In this document: piece after piece, positions 24,692 through 36,400 of the stretch | Numbering within the stretch: the first letter of the stretch is position 1 | How the letters are laid out: each line of letters opens with the position of its first letter | Assembly (NCBI RefSeq): GCF_030052815.1 | Contig: NC_079510.1 | Coordinates: forward strand, 44,420,725-44,484,724 | Direction: 5' to 3' | Source: Hevea brasiliensis | Taxonomy: Eukaryota > Streptophyta > Magnoliopsida > Malpighiales > Euphorbiaceae | Length of the DNA stretch: 64,000 bases | The notes under the pieces: model-generated | What the model was told of the DNA's origin: nothing | The model's database searches: none | Seen by the model: only the letters and a program-made list of their open reading frames with translations | Program-made: the position numbers and the translations under genes

Positions 24692-27331
24692 TGTCACGAC
24701 CCAACCTATGGGCCGGACTCAGACTAGACAGGCCACCTAAAGCCCCCGAGGCCCGTAGTAAGCCTAACTGTTCATTAACCCAACTCTAAGGCCCATTTGG
24801 GCCCAATTTCAAGAAAACAAACGGACAGAGTCCGGCCATAAAATGGACTTTCCAACGGGGAGTTTTCGACTCACCCGACCTGTAAACACAATAAATACTC
24901 ACTTGGGGAGCTCACCACCCTCCACATACTCATCAAAGATAAAATAAATGGGAGCTCAGCTCCCTCATCCAATCCATCAAACATGCATATAATATTAAGT
25001 TTACAGGTCCAAAATAATAATTTAGTTTACAGACCCAAATCAAATAAACATTTCTAACACATGCGGAAATTCTAAGATTTAACAAGTTTATACAAACATT
25101 AGTAATCGACCTGCGAGGAAGAAAGCAGGTTAACCTCAAAAATATCCTCTGTGGCTGGAAAAATTTTTGAACAGGAGTGAGCGTTCGACTCAGAGAGTAA
25201 AATATCAATTTTAACCATAATCTCTATAACTATCTAGAACTAATGCAACCTGTGGAGTGAAATGCAACATCAACAACATTTTCACATCATAACATCAAAA
25301 AGGTAATTTGGAGCACTCACGCACCCTGTAACATCAATCATAATATATGGGAGCTGATCCCCTATACAGCTCTCTTAAATCCAACCTGGTGCCAGCGAAG
25401 AACTCAGCTCGGACTTCCACTTAATAACCAAATCGGGGTCCCAGCGAAGAACTCAAGCCGTGTCTACCCCGAAGGACCGGGTCCCAGCGAAGATCTCAAG
25501 CCGTGTCTACCCGTCCTATCCATAGTCCACACCACATCACACGCACGCCAACGCACGCACACTGCTCCAAATTACCACAACAACATCCATGGCACGCTAA
25601 CAGTTATGAATGCAACATAAATCGTGCCTAGAGTTTAACTACATAAATATTTGCATATAAGTGATGCATGGGCATGCTTGAACATATAATAATATCGAAA
25701 TTACAATTAAAATTAATATTTTACTCACAGACTTAACAACGGTCACTGTGGCGGCTGGGCGGAGGAAGAAGGCTGTCCCGGCTCACCTGACAATTACATT
25801 ACATTTATTTAATACAAATGACTCAATACAAATCAAGAAAAGACCAAATACGTCCTAAGTCGTGCCGAAAATCCGGCAGAGTCTCCCCTATACCTAGGAC
25901 CTACCCAACCTGCAAAATGGCTCAAAACACACTTCTATATTTACAATCCATATATCCACAGCTCAATCATATCACACAGCCTCTCCTGGGCCCATCAAAT
26001 CAATCATCTATCACAATGTGTAAAATTTCAATTTAGTCCTTATAATTGATCATTATTGCAAAAACTGCCCAAACAAGCTCTAAAAATTTTAAAACTTTGC
26101 CCCGCAGTCCTTAGCAATATTACTAGGCTATTGCAAAAAGAATCATAATTTTCTGAGCTACCACGAATATTTTATGGATTTTTAATCCTATTTAAGCACT
26201 AGAAAATTACGAAAAAGCAAGGTTCGGGTTTACCTTTGCCGATTCCGACTTCGGGAACGCGCTAGGAACATCTGACAATGGGGGGATAGCCAAAACCTCG
26301 ATCCAATTTGGAGACTTTTCTGGTAACAGGTCTGTCTGGCCGGAAATTTACAAACCCGGTCAACTGTCGAATTTCCGCGAATTGAGGATACCTACACGAA
26401 GCCCACAACACGGGGGTTAGTACATAAATTTTTCAGAATTTTCTAAGCTCATTTAATGATCGGAAAAACACTGCGAAGTTCCGTGGGATCCACCGAAAAA
26501 TGGTGTCGAAAAAATTCGAAATTTATGTCGCTGTGAAGCTCTCGACGAATGGAGTGCTCTGGTACTCTCGGTTTTCTCGTGGGATTCACGGTTTGCGAGA
26601 AATCTAGCCCAAAAGTCAAAATGGGCTAAAAACTTCCCGAGCAAAAATCGGACAAACCGCTCGATGGATTTCGGTGTTCTTGGTGTCTATGGAAAGCTCT
26701 CGTCGAGTAGATGAGTTTAGACACAAGACCCGGTCCGATTGGTGGCCGGATCGACCGGATTTTGGCCGGAAAAGTCGAAAAGTCGCGCGCATAGGGGAGG
26801 ACGTTCGCGCGCGTTTTCCGGCCGTTTGGGGCGGCGGCCGGTCGGCTGGGACGGCTGGGAGGCGGCGCCGGCGAGCTGGGGAGGCAGGGGAGGTGGCGGC
26901 GCGGCAAGGGGAGGAGGGAGGAGAGAGAAAAGAGAGAGAGAAGGGGAGGAGGTCGACGCTCGCGGGAGGAAGAAAAAGGGAAGGGAGCCGGTCCGATTCG
27001 ACCGGTCCGATCCGGTCCGGTTCGATTCGGCCGGTCTGAATCAAGATACAAAATTTTGAATTTTTACTCTGCTTTGGAACCGAAAACGAGGTCCAAAAAT
27101 TCTGAAAAAATTTCAGAAAACTCAGAAAAATTCGTAGACTCCAAATATATTTTTAGTTTTGCCACGTGGTCTTTAAATTAATTTTTAAAAATCATAAAGT
27201 TTATATTTTCGGAAAATCGAACCCGATTTTTAAAATCCGAAAAATCTCAAAAAAATTTCTAAAATTTAAATAAAATTAAAATACCAAAAATGCTCATAAA
27301 ATAATAAAATTTAAAATTTTGGAGTGTTACA
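24692..27331 (-). repeat. LTR 3 (right, 5' LTR of internal region 2)
   Basis: 2640 bp, with the ATATT duplication directly outside on the right. It carries more substitutions against LTR 1 and LTR 2 than those two do against each other. It is longer in the GC-rich block (about 26800-26900). The first 40 bases are scrambled where the other LTRs have CCGG, CCTGGG and CCAG. Confidence 0.94.
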
Positions 27332-27336
27332 ATATT

Positions 27337-28130
27337 TCAATTGTATTTTATATTATAAAAATTATTAAATTTCAATTTGAATATCACTAAAATTGCTATT
27401 ATAGATTTTTTAGTTAATTTATATATAAGTTTCACTCATCATTTCTCAACATAAATAAATTTATCGTATGCATTTTTAACAGGCATCTTTCAACTTTATA
27501 ATTAGTTTAAAATTTTAAATCTTTATTTTTTTTAATTTAAAATAAAATCATACTTTTAGAAATACTTTAATATTTTTATAAATATTTATAATTAATTAAT
27601 TATTTAATTTATCATATAAAAATATTATTTTTACTTGTATTATTTTTAATTTAATTTTTTATTAATATTTAAAAGATTTATGTCTAATTCATCTTAATTT
27701 ATCCTAATTAAATATAGATGATTATATATATAGATAGATATTGTATAGTTTTTATCTTTGTTTTTTAAATTGGCAAAGTAATATATCTAATTTTAATTAT
27801 TATTTAGTTAATTTTATATTAAAATTATTTATATATTAATAAATTTTAATTTAAAAAAAAAAGTAAAGTTACAGAATATAGATAGTTTATTTATATAATT
27901 TAAAGGGTAATAAATGAAATTTAATTATAAATTAATTTAAAAATATTTAATAATATATTACCGAAATTTTAATAATACTTAAATTAAAATTTTAAATTTT
28001 TTACAATGCAAATCAAATTAAAATTTAGAAGTTTTTACGATGCAAATCAAAATTGATAAGTGAAGATAAGTGAAGTTAAACCGCCAGCCCCCGCAACTGT
28101 AATTAATATTTCAATCCATCCGTCACTAAC
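27337..28130. other. AT-rich intergenic region
   Basis: Very AT-rich, no coding signal. It is the right flank of the retrotransposon insertion and the distal upstream region of the FLA gene. Confidence 0.6.
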
Positions 28131-28143
28131 AAATCACACTCAT

Positions 28144-28151
28144 CCACGTGG
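28144..28151. promoter_or_regulatory. G-box upstream of the FLA gene
   Basis: CCACGTGG palindrome about 55 bp upstream of the TATA box and 140 bp upstream of the start codon. G-boxes bind bZIP and bHLH factors; use at this site is inferred from position only. Confidence 0.5.
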
Positions 28152-28203
28152 ATACTTCTTTCCCGCCAAAAGAAAGTTCCAAAATAACAGCCTCGCAGAC
28201 GCT

Positions 28204-28211
28204 TATATATA
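28204..28211 (+). promoter_or_regulatory. TATA box of the FLA gene
   Basis: TATATATA 77 bp upstream of the start codon, followed by a CT-rich leader. Position and context fit a plant core promoter. Confidence 0.65.
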
Positions 28212-28287
28212 CGCAAATTCTCTCTCTAGCTTCAGCTAAATCCAGAGTCTAAACACTGAAACAACCTGCAGCCAAAATTCTCCATCA

Positions 28288-29340
28288 ATGGCGACCCAAC
28301 TTCTCATCTTCCTCACCCTCCTTTCTTTCCTTTCTGTGTCCTCTCCTCTTCCCGCCGACACCATTCTGGATGCCGCCAATAACCTCTCGATTTCCGGCTA
28401 CAATTCGATGGCTCTCACTCTCGAATTCGGCTCTCAAACCATAATCCCGCCATCTTCATCTCTCACTATTTTCTCTCCCCCTGATACTGCATTCTCTAAC
28501 GTAGGGCAACCCTCTCTCTCCCTCCTGCAATTCCACTTTTCTCCACTGTATTTCCCTCTCCATTCCTTCAAATTCTTGCCTCCTGGAACCAAGATCCCCA
28601 CTCTGTTCACCAGTCATTCGCTCATCATCACTTCCTCACAGTCTGATGGCAATGTAGTTTCACTAAATGGTGTCAAGATTAATGGGTCTGCAATATATGA
28701 TGATGGGTCTTTGGTAGTCTTTGGAATTGAGAATTTTCTTGATCCCGATTTTGAGGTTTCTGGTTCCATCAATGGGAGGCCCGTTCAGAGTTTTAGATGT
28801 ACTGTTAACGGTGACGATTTCCGCATGTTTGAGGAGGCAAGTGGGGCTTTGAGATCAAGAGGGTACTCTGTCATAGCCTCGTTTCTTGATTTGCAATTGA
28901 CAGAGTTCAAGAACCAGACCTTTGTAACGATCTTTGCTCCTCAAGATGAGGTGATGAAAAGTTTAATCGGCACATTCACCGAATACAGATCGATCTTTCT
29001 TAGGCATTTTGTACCTTGCAAGATTCCAAGTAATGATCTGGCTAATCTTGATAATGGGGTGTTGTTACCCACTTATTTTAATGAATTCCTGATAAATGTC
29101 ACAAGATCTGGTGATACTGTGCTGCTCAGTGGAGATCAGGTCGTAGCTCCTGATTTGTATAATAACAGTTGGCTTGTTGTTCATGGCCTTCGTGGGAGTT
29201 TTGTAGTGCAAGAGAGACCTCATGTAGCGCCAAACCCTTCATCCGGGGTTAGAAGCAACTGTAAGAATATAGCAGCTGATTTTATTTTTATGATATCAGT
29301 TACTCTTCTGTTCCTCTACATCTTTAACCAGAACATTTAG
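28288..29340 (+). CDS. Fasciclin-like arabinogalactan-type protein (FLA19/20/21 group)
   Basis: Single exon, 350 aa. Residues 1-22 form a clear signal peptide (hydrophobic core LLIFLTLLSFLSV, then small residues). Two FAS1-type regions follow, roughly 24-155 and 180-310. Both contain the typical TIFxPxDxxF-like block: LTIFSPPDTAF in the first and VTIFAPQDEVM in the second. N-glycosylation sequons (NQT, NVT, NNS) are present. The C-terminus is hydrophobic (FIFMISVTLLFLYIF) after a serine-rich stretch, compatible with a GPI-anchor signal or a membrane anchor. Known family role: extracellular matrix adhesion and cell-wall organisation at the plasma membrane. The Pro/Ser-rich arabinogalactan part is weak, as in the divergent FLA19-21 subgroup. 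The start follows a good TATA box and leader, and no upstream ATG competes in frame. Confidence 0.88.
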   Translation: MATQLLIFLTLLSFLSVSSPLPADTILDAANNLSISGYNSMALTLEFGSQTIIPPSSSLTIFSPPDTAFSNVGQPSLSLLQFHFSPLYFPLHSFKFLPPGTKIPTLFTSHSLIITSSQSDGNVVSLNGVKINGSAIYDDGSLVVFGIENFLDPDFEVSGSINGRPVQSFRCTVNGDDFRMFEEASGALRSRGYSVIASFLDLQLTEFKNQTFVTIFAPQDEVMKSLIGTFTEYRSIFLRHFVPCKIPSNDLANLDNGVLLPTYFNEFLINVTRSGDTVLLSGDQVVAPDLYNNSWLVVHGLRGSFVVQERPHVAPNPSSGVRSNCKNIAADFIFMISVTLLFLYIFNQNI

Positions 29341-31067
29341 AGATGCATGCATTAATTCACTTCCATTTTTCTTTCCTTTCTTCTAAAACAGACTTGGTGT
29401 TCTAGTTGTTTTGATGCTGTAAATGGACCCATATAAACAGATGTTGGTCAAGAAAACTATTATATGATACTGTACTTGGACAAAAGCATTAAGAAATCAA
29501 GCATATTGTTTAACATCCGATTACTATTATTCTCCACTTGAGATTGTCTTGATATAAGCAAGCATATTGTTTAACGCATGATTTCATTGATATTGTGATT
29601 TGCACAATTTTTTTCATTTGATTTGATGTGAATTTAATGGAGCCTCTGAAAATAGTGAGCGCATGATTTGAGAATCAAATTCTGATGCATATAGCGTTTT
29701 AAATAGTCCATGATTATTGTGCAGCTGTTCAATGTTGTTGCATGGACATATTGGAAATATTGCTGTGAACTGCTTTGCATGGCAGGCTATCATGTTTACT
29801 GATTTTAAAAACTCTTGAATTTACTTTAAAGTGTCATTGGCAGCATGCATAGTTGTTCAAGTGTTGATTTATATGGCATATGTACGCTACCTATCAATCA
29901 AATTGGAAAACCAAAATCATTAACCATATTTTAGAATTTAGATATCATTCACAACCAACAATACACTCAGAGTATGTTCAATGGTAGAGAAAACAGATGA
30001 AGGAAATTTCAACATTAAGCCATATTCATGCGTGCTTCAAGCGATATTACGAAGTCCCTATCTGATTTCACCTTAGAGGACCCAAATCCAGTGGATGAGC
30101 TGTCTGCGAAAGTCTCTAAATGCCTCGAGGCAAATAATTTGACAGTAGGCCTTTGAATCTCTAATTGACCTCCTCAAACAACAAATGGAGTTTCCCTTGG
30201 TTTATCAATCTTCTGCGCCAAAGCACAGCAGTATACTTCCTTCTCGCCCCTGTGAAGATGAGTTCGTTTGAGATTACTAAGCAAAGCAGCCGAAGGCCAG
30301 ATACTCTTCAAAGCATGTGCGAGTCATATCTAGTTTATGTTCATGGCACAAACCCTTAATTAATGTAGAGATTGCCCTATCCACTCTGTCCATGTTGCAC
30401 AACATCATTATTCACAGCTGGCTCAAGTCCCTCCATTTTCCCAAAAATGAAAAAGCCTCGGCTACCTTCTGAGCCTTTATAAGATGATGAAGAATTATAT
30501 CATAAATTAATATCAAATATTAAGTTTCTTTTATTATATAACAAGAATTGTAGTAAATATTAAATCCCCAAATTTTCGAACTTAGTGGAGATTTAATTTT
30601 GAAGATAGGCGGAAAGGAGCGAACTTGCTCACCCATACAATCAACGCATGCACCAAACACGTCTGTATACGTACGGCTGCTCTTAATTTCATGATCGACT
30701 AGTTCAATAATTTTTCATTTGGGTAACTGAGAGCAAAATTAGAATTAAATGAATGATCTTCTGTTAACAACGTTGGACGAGCGATAAACAACACAACTTG
30801 AACATACAACAGCATTATAATGGCAGTATCAAAGAGGGAGATCCTCTCATTGATTGCAACAGTTGGTAGCTCTAGAAAGAAACCCCCCAAGTCAATTCAC
30901 TTCGTATCCCCTTCAACTCTGCCTGCCACCCCGATAAACATCCATTGCCTATAGTTGGAGAGGCCCCCAAAAATGGACCTAAAGTCCAAAGAATCGATAT
31001 CTAGTGATGGTCATCCTTTTGAATTCTCAACAGAATTCAGGTGACAATGAGTCTTTAATATGCACTT
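29341..31067. other. Intergenic region between FLA and GT14 genes
   Basis: 3' flanks of the two convergent genes. No intact gene. A possible PPR-type relic lies near 30110-30500 on the minus strand. Confidence 0.55.
30110..30500 (-). pseudogene. Possible pentatricopeptide-repeat (PPR) gene remnant
   Basis: Minus-strand translation gives PPR-like pieces in different frames: KAQKVAEAFSFFGKMEGLEP, then a segment like LIKGLCHEHKLDMTRTCFEE, separated by frame changes and stops. The spacing and the GLC-KLD-A pattern resemble helix-turn-helix PPR units. Too decayed to code; assignment is by eye. Confidence 0.35.
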
Positions 31068-33436
31068 TCATTGGCACTGATTCATCTGCCAATTCAACTC
31101 GTCAACAAGGTTTTTGATGGTCTCTTCAAATTTTTTTGTCTGAGGCCCTGGCTTAACAACATTGACATCACCCCATTGGGAACAAGGATCAATCAACCAG
31201 CTCCTCCGGCCAGTGCACCAAGCACCTGGTGCAGCTCGGTTATGTCCACGTTTTAGGATCTTCTCATCAATCATTTCCAGTACAGGATCATTCCTCTTGA
31301 ACTGTCTGGCAAAAGCAGCTCCACTTCGAACCAATTCATCATAATCAGAAACGTTCAAAAAATGAGGTTCCATCTTTGGAGGATTGTCCCAGACCATATA
31401 CCTTAGATCACTGTTTACAGTAGTGTTTTTAAACTCTGGTGCATTGCAAACAACAGAGTGGAAATAGCCTTCTTCAGGTAAAATAACATTGTTGAAGTAC
31501 ATGAGAAGCGTTCGTGGAAGGTTATTCCAACCAAGAATGCAAAATTCAAGAAATGATCTGCTCAAGATGACCCATGGGGAACCTGCAATAGGAGAAATAA
31601 CCGTCATCACACATAGTATTCCACAAAAGTAATGAATACCCAATGCTTTTTCAGTTTTTAACTTTCATAAACAGCATACTATTATGAATGGACTTTGCCT
31701 GTGAATACTTTGAAAGCATCAGGAGTTGACCGCTTCTCTGTAGCCTGAAAAATCTGGGTCCTCCTAGCTAGGTAAACTCCAGGGTCAACAACAATAGGCT
31801 GGAACCTTTGTGATCTGCATCAAAAGTCAGGCCAATAAGGTTCAGATTTACTATTACTTTTGCACCGCATAAGTACAACCAAATTTACCAAGAAGGGGTT
31901 GCCTACTCTTTCCACCCAAGATCACTGGTGTGATCTATGAAATTGAGATCTCTGCTAACAGAGGAGAATACATGGGACAAGTCTGGAAGCCAACAGCAGG
32001 AGCAGATATTAAGAAGTTAGAACAGTCTTATAAAGGAAGATGACACAGCAGAATGAAATCACATATAAAGGTGCATGGAATAAATCTCCAAAAACATGAT
32101 AAATTTACAGCCTGCAAGGTATATGATGATGCTAAAATGCTTGTTGGCAAAATAAGGAGCAAATTGTTGGGGGGGGGGGGGGGGGGGGGGTGTTGGTGGG
32201 GGGGGGGGGTGGGGGAGAGAGAGAACAGAGTCAAACTATTGTAAAATAAAGAGTGATCATAGAGATGCCAATTACATTAATAGAAGTTTGAAGTAATGAC
32301 CTTATAAATTAGGATATGACATCTTTAAATGAACTCTGGAGGATAAACCAGTCTCAATCTTCAGGCATTATTATGTCTCCTCAATGAGAGAGTGGGGAAC
32401 ACTTGTCTCACTTGGACCCCTACAATTGTAAGCCTTGACAAGGAGACCAACTTTCACTTGTCCAATGATTTAGAATTCATTATCACTTTTTTTACGCATT
32501 AACCTTCTCTCTCTCTCTCTCTAATAAATAAAGATGCTAAAACATATATCATGGGGCCTAATAAGATTCATGCACAAGACAGAATTTACAAAGACTATTT
32601 GAACCATTAAACTTGTTCCCTTACTGGTGATCTAGCCTATCATAGAAGAAAAATGCCACAAGGGTGAAGACAAGACAAATATTGTTGGCACTGCTTCAAA
32701 TGATGCCAGTTTGACAAGTGGAGGACGGTATGGCTGATCTCAGCATTGGCAAGTATTTTAACCAATAGAGTAAGATTTGTGCTATGAGTTCCAAGAACAT
32801 CATGCAATTGTTAAAAAAATTTTATGCAGTGGTTTTGCCACCAATGCAGCACCTTAGGCATTTGGGAAAACATATATACCAAGATGAGGAAGAGATGCAT
32901 TCTGAAACACATTTACTGGAGACTTCTTAAATAATGATACTGCATGATCTCTTATACAACTGTATCAAAGCATCCTCCATAAGCATCAAGTTGATGGCTA
33001 TAGAATCTGTAATGCACATGACATTTATAATCCATAAAAGAAGAGACTCCAAATTACAAAGTACATAACCATTCCTAATGAAAAGACCAATATTTTCAAC
33101 ATTACACAAATCACTGCAACAACCTTGATATTTCTTATGATGGAGGAACATCTATGAAAGAAGTCACATCCTATTATGATATCCCGGTTCAAATCAAAGA
33201 AAATCTATAAAAGGGCCACAAAAGGTGAGGTTATAAAACAACTATATAAAGCCTCAATGTCAATGCACTAAGGCACCCAACTATCCAAATACAATGCAAT
33301 TGCAAATTTGTGCTTATTACGTCCAAACTTGGCACACTTATTGGACAATACTTGCCCCAACTCTAATAAGATCGCTAAGCAGTCTTTGAACAGAACATGC
33401 AAACCAGAACTTCTCTAGCTTAAATCAGTAAAGTTG

Positions 33437-33487
<51 letters not shown>

Positions 33488-36400
33488 TTCTAACTAAAAG
33501 AAGAAAAGAAGACATCTTTTGTAATATACGATCCACAAGGCAACAATCAATAATTGTGCAAGGAGCAGGTTGGGTTGAAAATCCAGTCCTTTCATCAACC
33601 TATCTAACTCAGGCACAATTAAGCATGTTTCTATGCCCATAAATTAAACATTGAAAACCTTGGCAGCATCTAATAAAAAATAATCCCTGTATCATTTTTA
33701 TGAAATCTGCGATAGAGATAAGACTGTATGAACCACAATAATGGGAAAGACAATACAACACTTGATTCCCAGCATTATGTTGCATTATGTAAAATTTAAG
33801 CAACATACCACAATCACCCTTTATTATATGCTACCCACTGACTAATTCAATAATCTCTGAGATCATGTGCAAATTATAAGGTTCAATAAAAGCTTGAATT
33901 TCTGTGGCTAAGTGGCTTATCCACAGAATTGTCCAGCCTAAAGTTATTTGGAATGTGTATGCAGCACTAGCTTTAACTACAATTTCACTGATTTACAAAC
34001 TTTTTCACAACCAATATGATTCAATTCTAGAATCTCCACCTAAAACTACCTGTCAACAGTGCAGCTTAGAAGACATTGTGTACTCCGGTTATGAATAATG
34101 GTGTGGATGGTTGGTAGTAATTTGCTGATTCTGAAACTAGTTTATTCAAATGGTAAATATTGTTCAATATAGCAAACTAGCAAACTCAACTTTATAAAGT
34201 TTTGTTGACTCTCTTGTGGAAATAGTAAAGTCAACTAAGATGAATCAGATACAGACCCAATAATTAGTATCATAGTGTCCTGAGTTTTCAATGCCTAACC
34301 ATAATAACAAATTTCAGAAATCAAGCAACCTAAACTCAAAGAAAATGCCTGATGAATAGAGGAGTATTTTAGTACTTATTTTTAAAAATAAGGGAGACAT
34401 ACAGAATTGCTCAAACTATAGGAGAATTAAACTCATGAGCCATGCTATGAAGTTGTGGGAGAGAGTTGTAAAACATCGACTACGTCTTGACACTTCTATC
34501 TCTCCCAATCAATTTGGCTTCATGCCAGGTTGTTCAACTATAAAAGCGATCCTTTTCATTAGAAGCGATCTTTCTCATTAGAAGCTTGATGGAGAAATAT
34601 AGAGATGTGAAGAAAGATTTACATATGGTTTTTATCGATTTGGAGAAGACTTATGATAATATTTCAAGAGATATCTTATGGAGAGTGTTAAAATAAAAGA
34701 GAATATCTATTAGTTACATATAAGTGTTGAAAGATATGTATGAAGCAACTACTATTGTGCGCACAGTGGGAGTGGACACAAGAGATTTTCCTATCTCAGT
34801 TGGATTACATCAAGGTTCAGTTGTAAACCCTTACATTTTTACATTAGTTCTAGATGAATTGACGAAACATATAAAAAAGAGTATCCCTTGGTGCATGATG
34901 CTTGCGGATGATATAGTTCTGATAGATGAGATGCGAGAATGAGTCAATAGAATGCTAGAACTTTGGAGAAGTACTCTAGAATCAAAGGGCTTTAAGTTAA
35001 GTAAAACGAAGACAGAATACATACATTGCAAGTTCAGTGAAGGCCGAACTGATGATAGGGAATGAGCTAGTTTGGATAGAGTGATATTACCCCAAAGCAA
35101 CCACTTTAAATATCTCGGCTCAATCCTTCAAATAGATGGGAGATGTGAGGAGGATGTTAGTCATGAGATTAAAGCCGGATGGTTGAAGTGGAGACGTGTT
35201 TGTGTGATCAAAAGATTCCCAATAAGTTGAAAGGAAAATTTTACCGTACAGTCATATGACCGGTCATGTTATATGGTAGTGAGTGTTAGGCAATGAAGGA
35301 GTCGTATATGTCTAAGATAAGAGTTGCGGAGATGAGAATGTTAAGGTGGATGAGCGGTTATACTAGACTAGATAAAGTCCGTAAGAGTATTAAAGAAAAG
35401 GTACGAGCGGTGCCAATTGAGAATAAGTTGAGAGAAGGGAGATTAAGGTGGTAAGGTGGTTTGGTCATGTGAAGTGTAGACATATGGGGGGCTCCAGTTA
35501 GATAAGTAGAGCACATTGGGTTACAAGATAGAAAGAAAGAAGAGGTAAACCTAAACTGAGGTGACCTACCTACAAGCATTACATATGCATTACATATTTC
35601 CGAGGATTTACCCAAAATCGTTTATAGTGGAAAAAGAGAATTCATATAGACGACCCCAATAAATTTTTGAAATAAAGGCTTAGTTTAAGTTGAGTTGTGT
35701 TGAGAAGCAACCTAAAACATATCAAGAAGCAAAATGTGAAGCGAGATTTTGGGGTGAGGGGGTAATCAGAAGCCATTATACATCTTTTCATTGAGCATAG
35801 AAAGAAGGAATATCAGCATCAAGAGTAATAGTAAAACACTAAACAAAGCAAAATTGAAATAGTTCCATGAACAAATCTAGACCGATACATAACTGAAATC
35901 GAGAACAAATAAAGTGCCCATTTTGATGTTTCTTTTCCAGCATTTTGATTAAAAATAGTCGAGAAAGAAAAGAAAAAGATAACACCTTTTTAGCATCAGG
36001 TGACAATTGCGTTCTTAACCAATGCGATTTTCTCCAAATAAATAGGCAAACTACAACGTAAAAAGCTATCAACTACTACTAAAATAAAAAGCTATCAATC
36101 TGAAAACCATATTGAAATTAGAAAAAAAAAAATCCAAAACAAACAAACCGAAATCAGAAGTCACCAAAACAACATACCATCCTGGGTCAACAAGGGATAA
36201 TCCGATGCACTCAATGCCACAAACCAGCTCCACCCAGAGTGCACTCTCAACAAAATGGCAGCAGCACGCAACGTGGCCGCCAAATTAGAGGAACCCATAT
36301 ACGTAAGCCGATTAGGCTTCCCCACAACGTCGACATTTGCAAAAGACCTGATTGCAGGCACTGCATTTATTGCCCCAACAAGTCTCACTCTCTCATCATC

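Larger units (their letters stand above)
9481..27331 (-). mobile_element. Composite Ty3/gypsy (Tekay-like chromovirus) retrotransposon with three LTRs and two internal regions
   Basis: Order on the plus strand: LTR 9481-12078, internal 12079-17110, LTR 17111-19700, internal 19701-24691, LTR 24692-27331. The element is transcribed leftward. Each LTR runs from TGTCACGACC to GTGTTACA on the plus strand. Both internal regions have a polypurine tract beside their left LTR and an initiator-Met tRNA primer site (TGGTATCAGAGC on the minus strand) beside their right LTR. ATATT flanks the whole composite at 9476-9480 and 27332-27336 but not the inner LTR. Domain order gag, protease, RT, RNase H, integrase places it in Ty3/gypsy. 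The integrase tail resembles the degenerate chromodomain of Tekay/Del chromoviruses, and LTRs of about 2.6 kb fit that clade. Both copies are non-functional. Confidence 0.95.

Noticed and set aside
32053..32244. Plus-strand frame with a poly-glycine end
   Set aside because: Created by the poly-G tract within an intron; no start context or domain.
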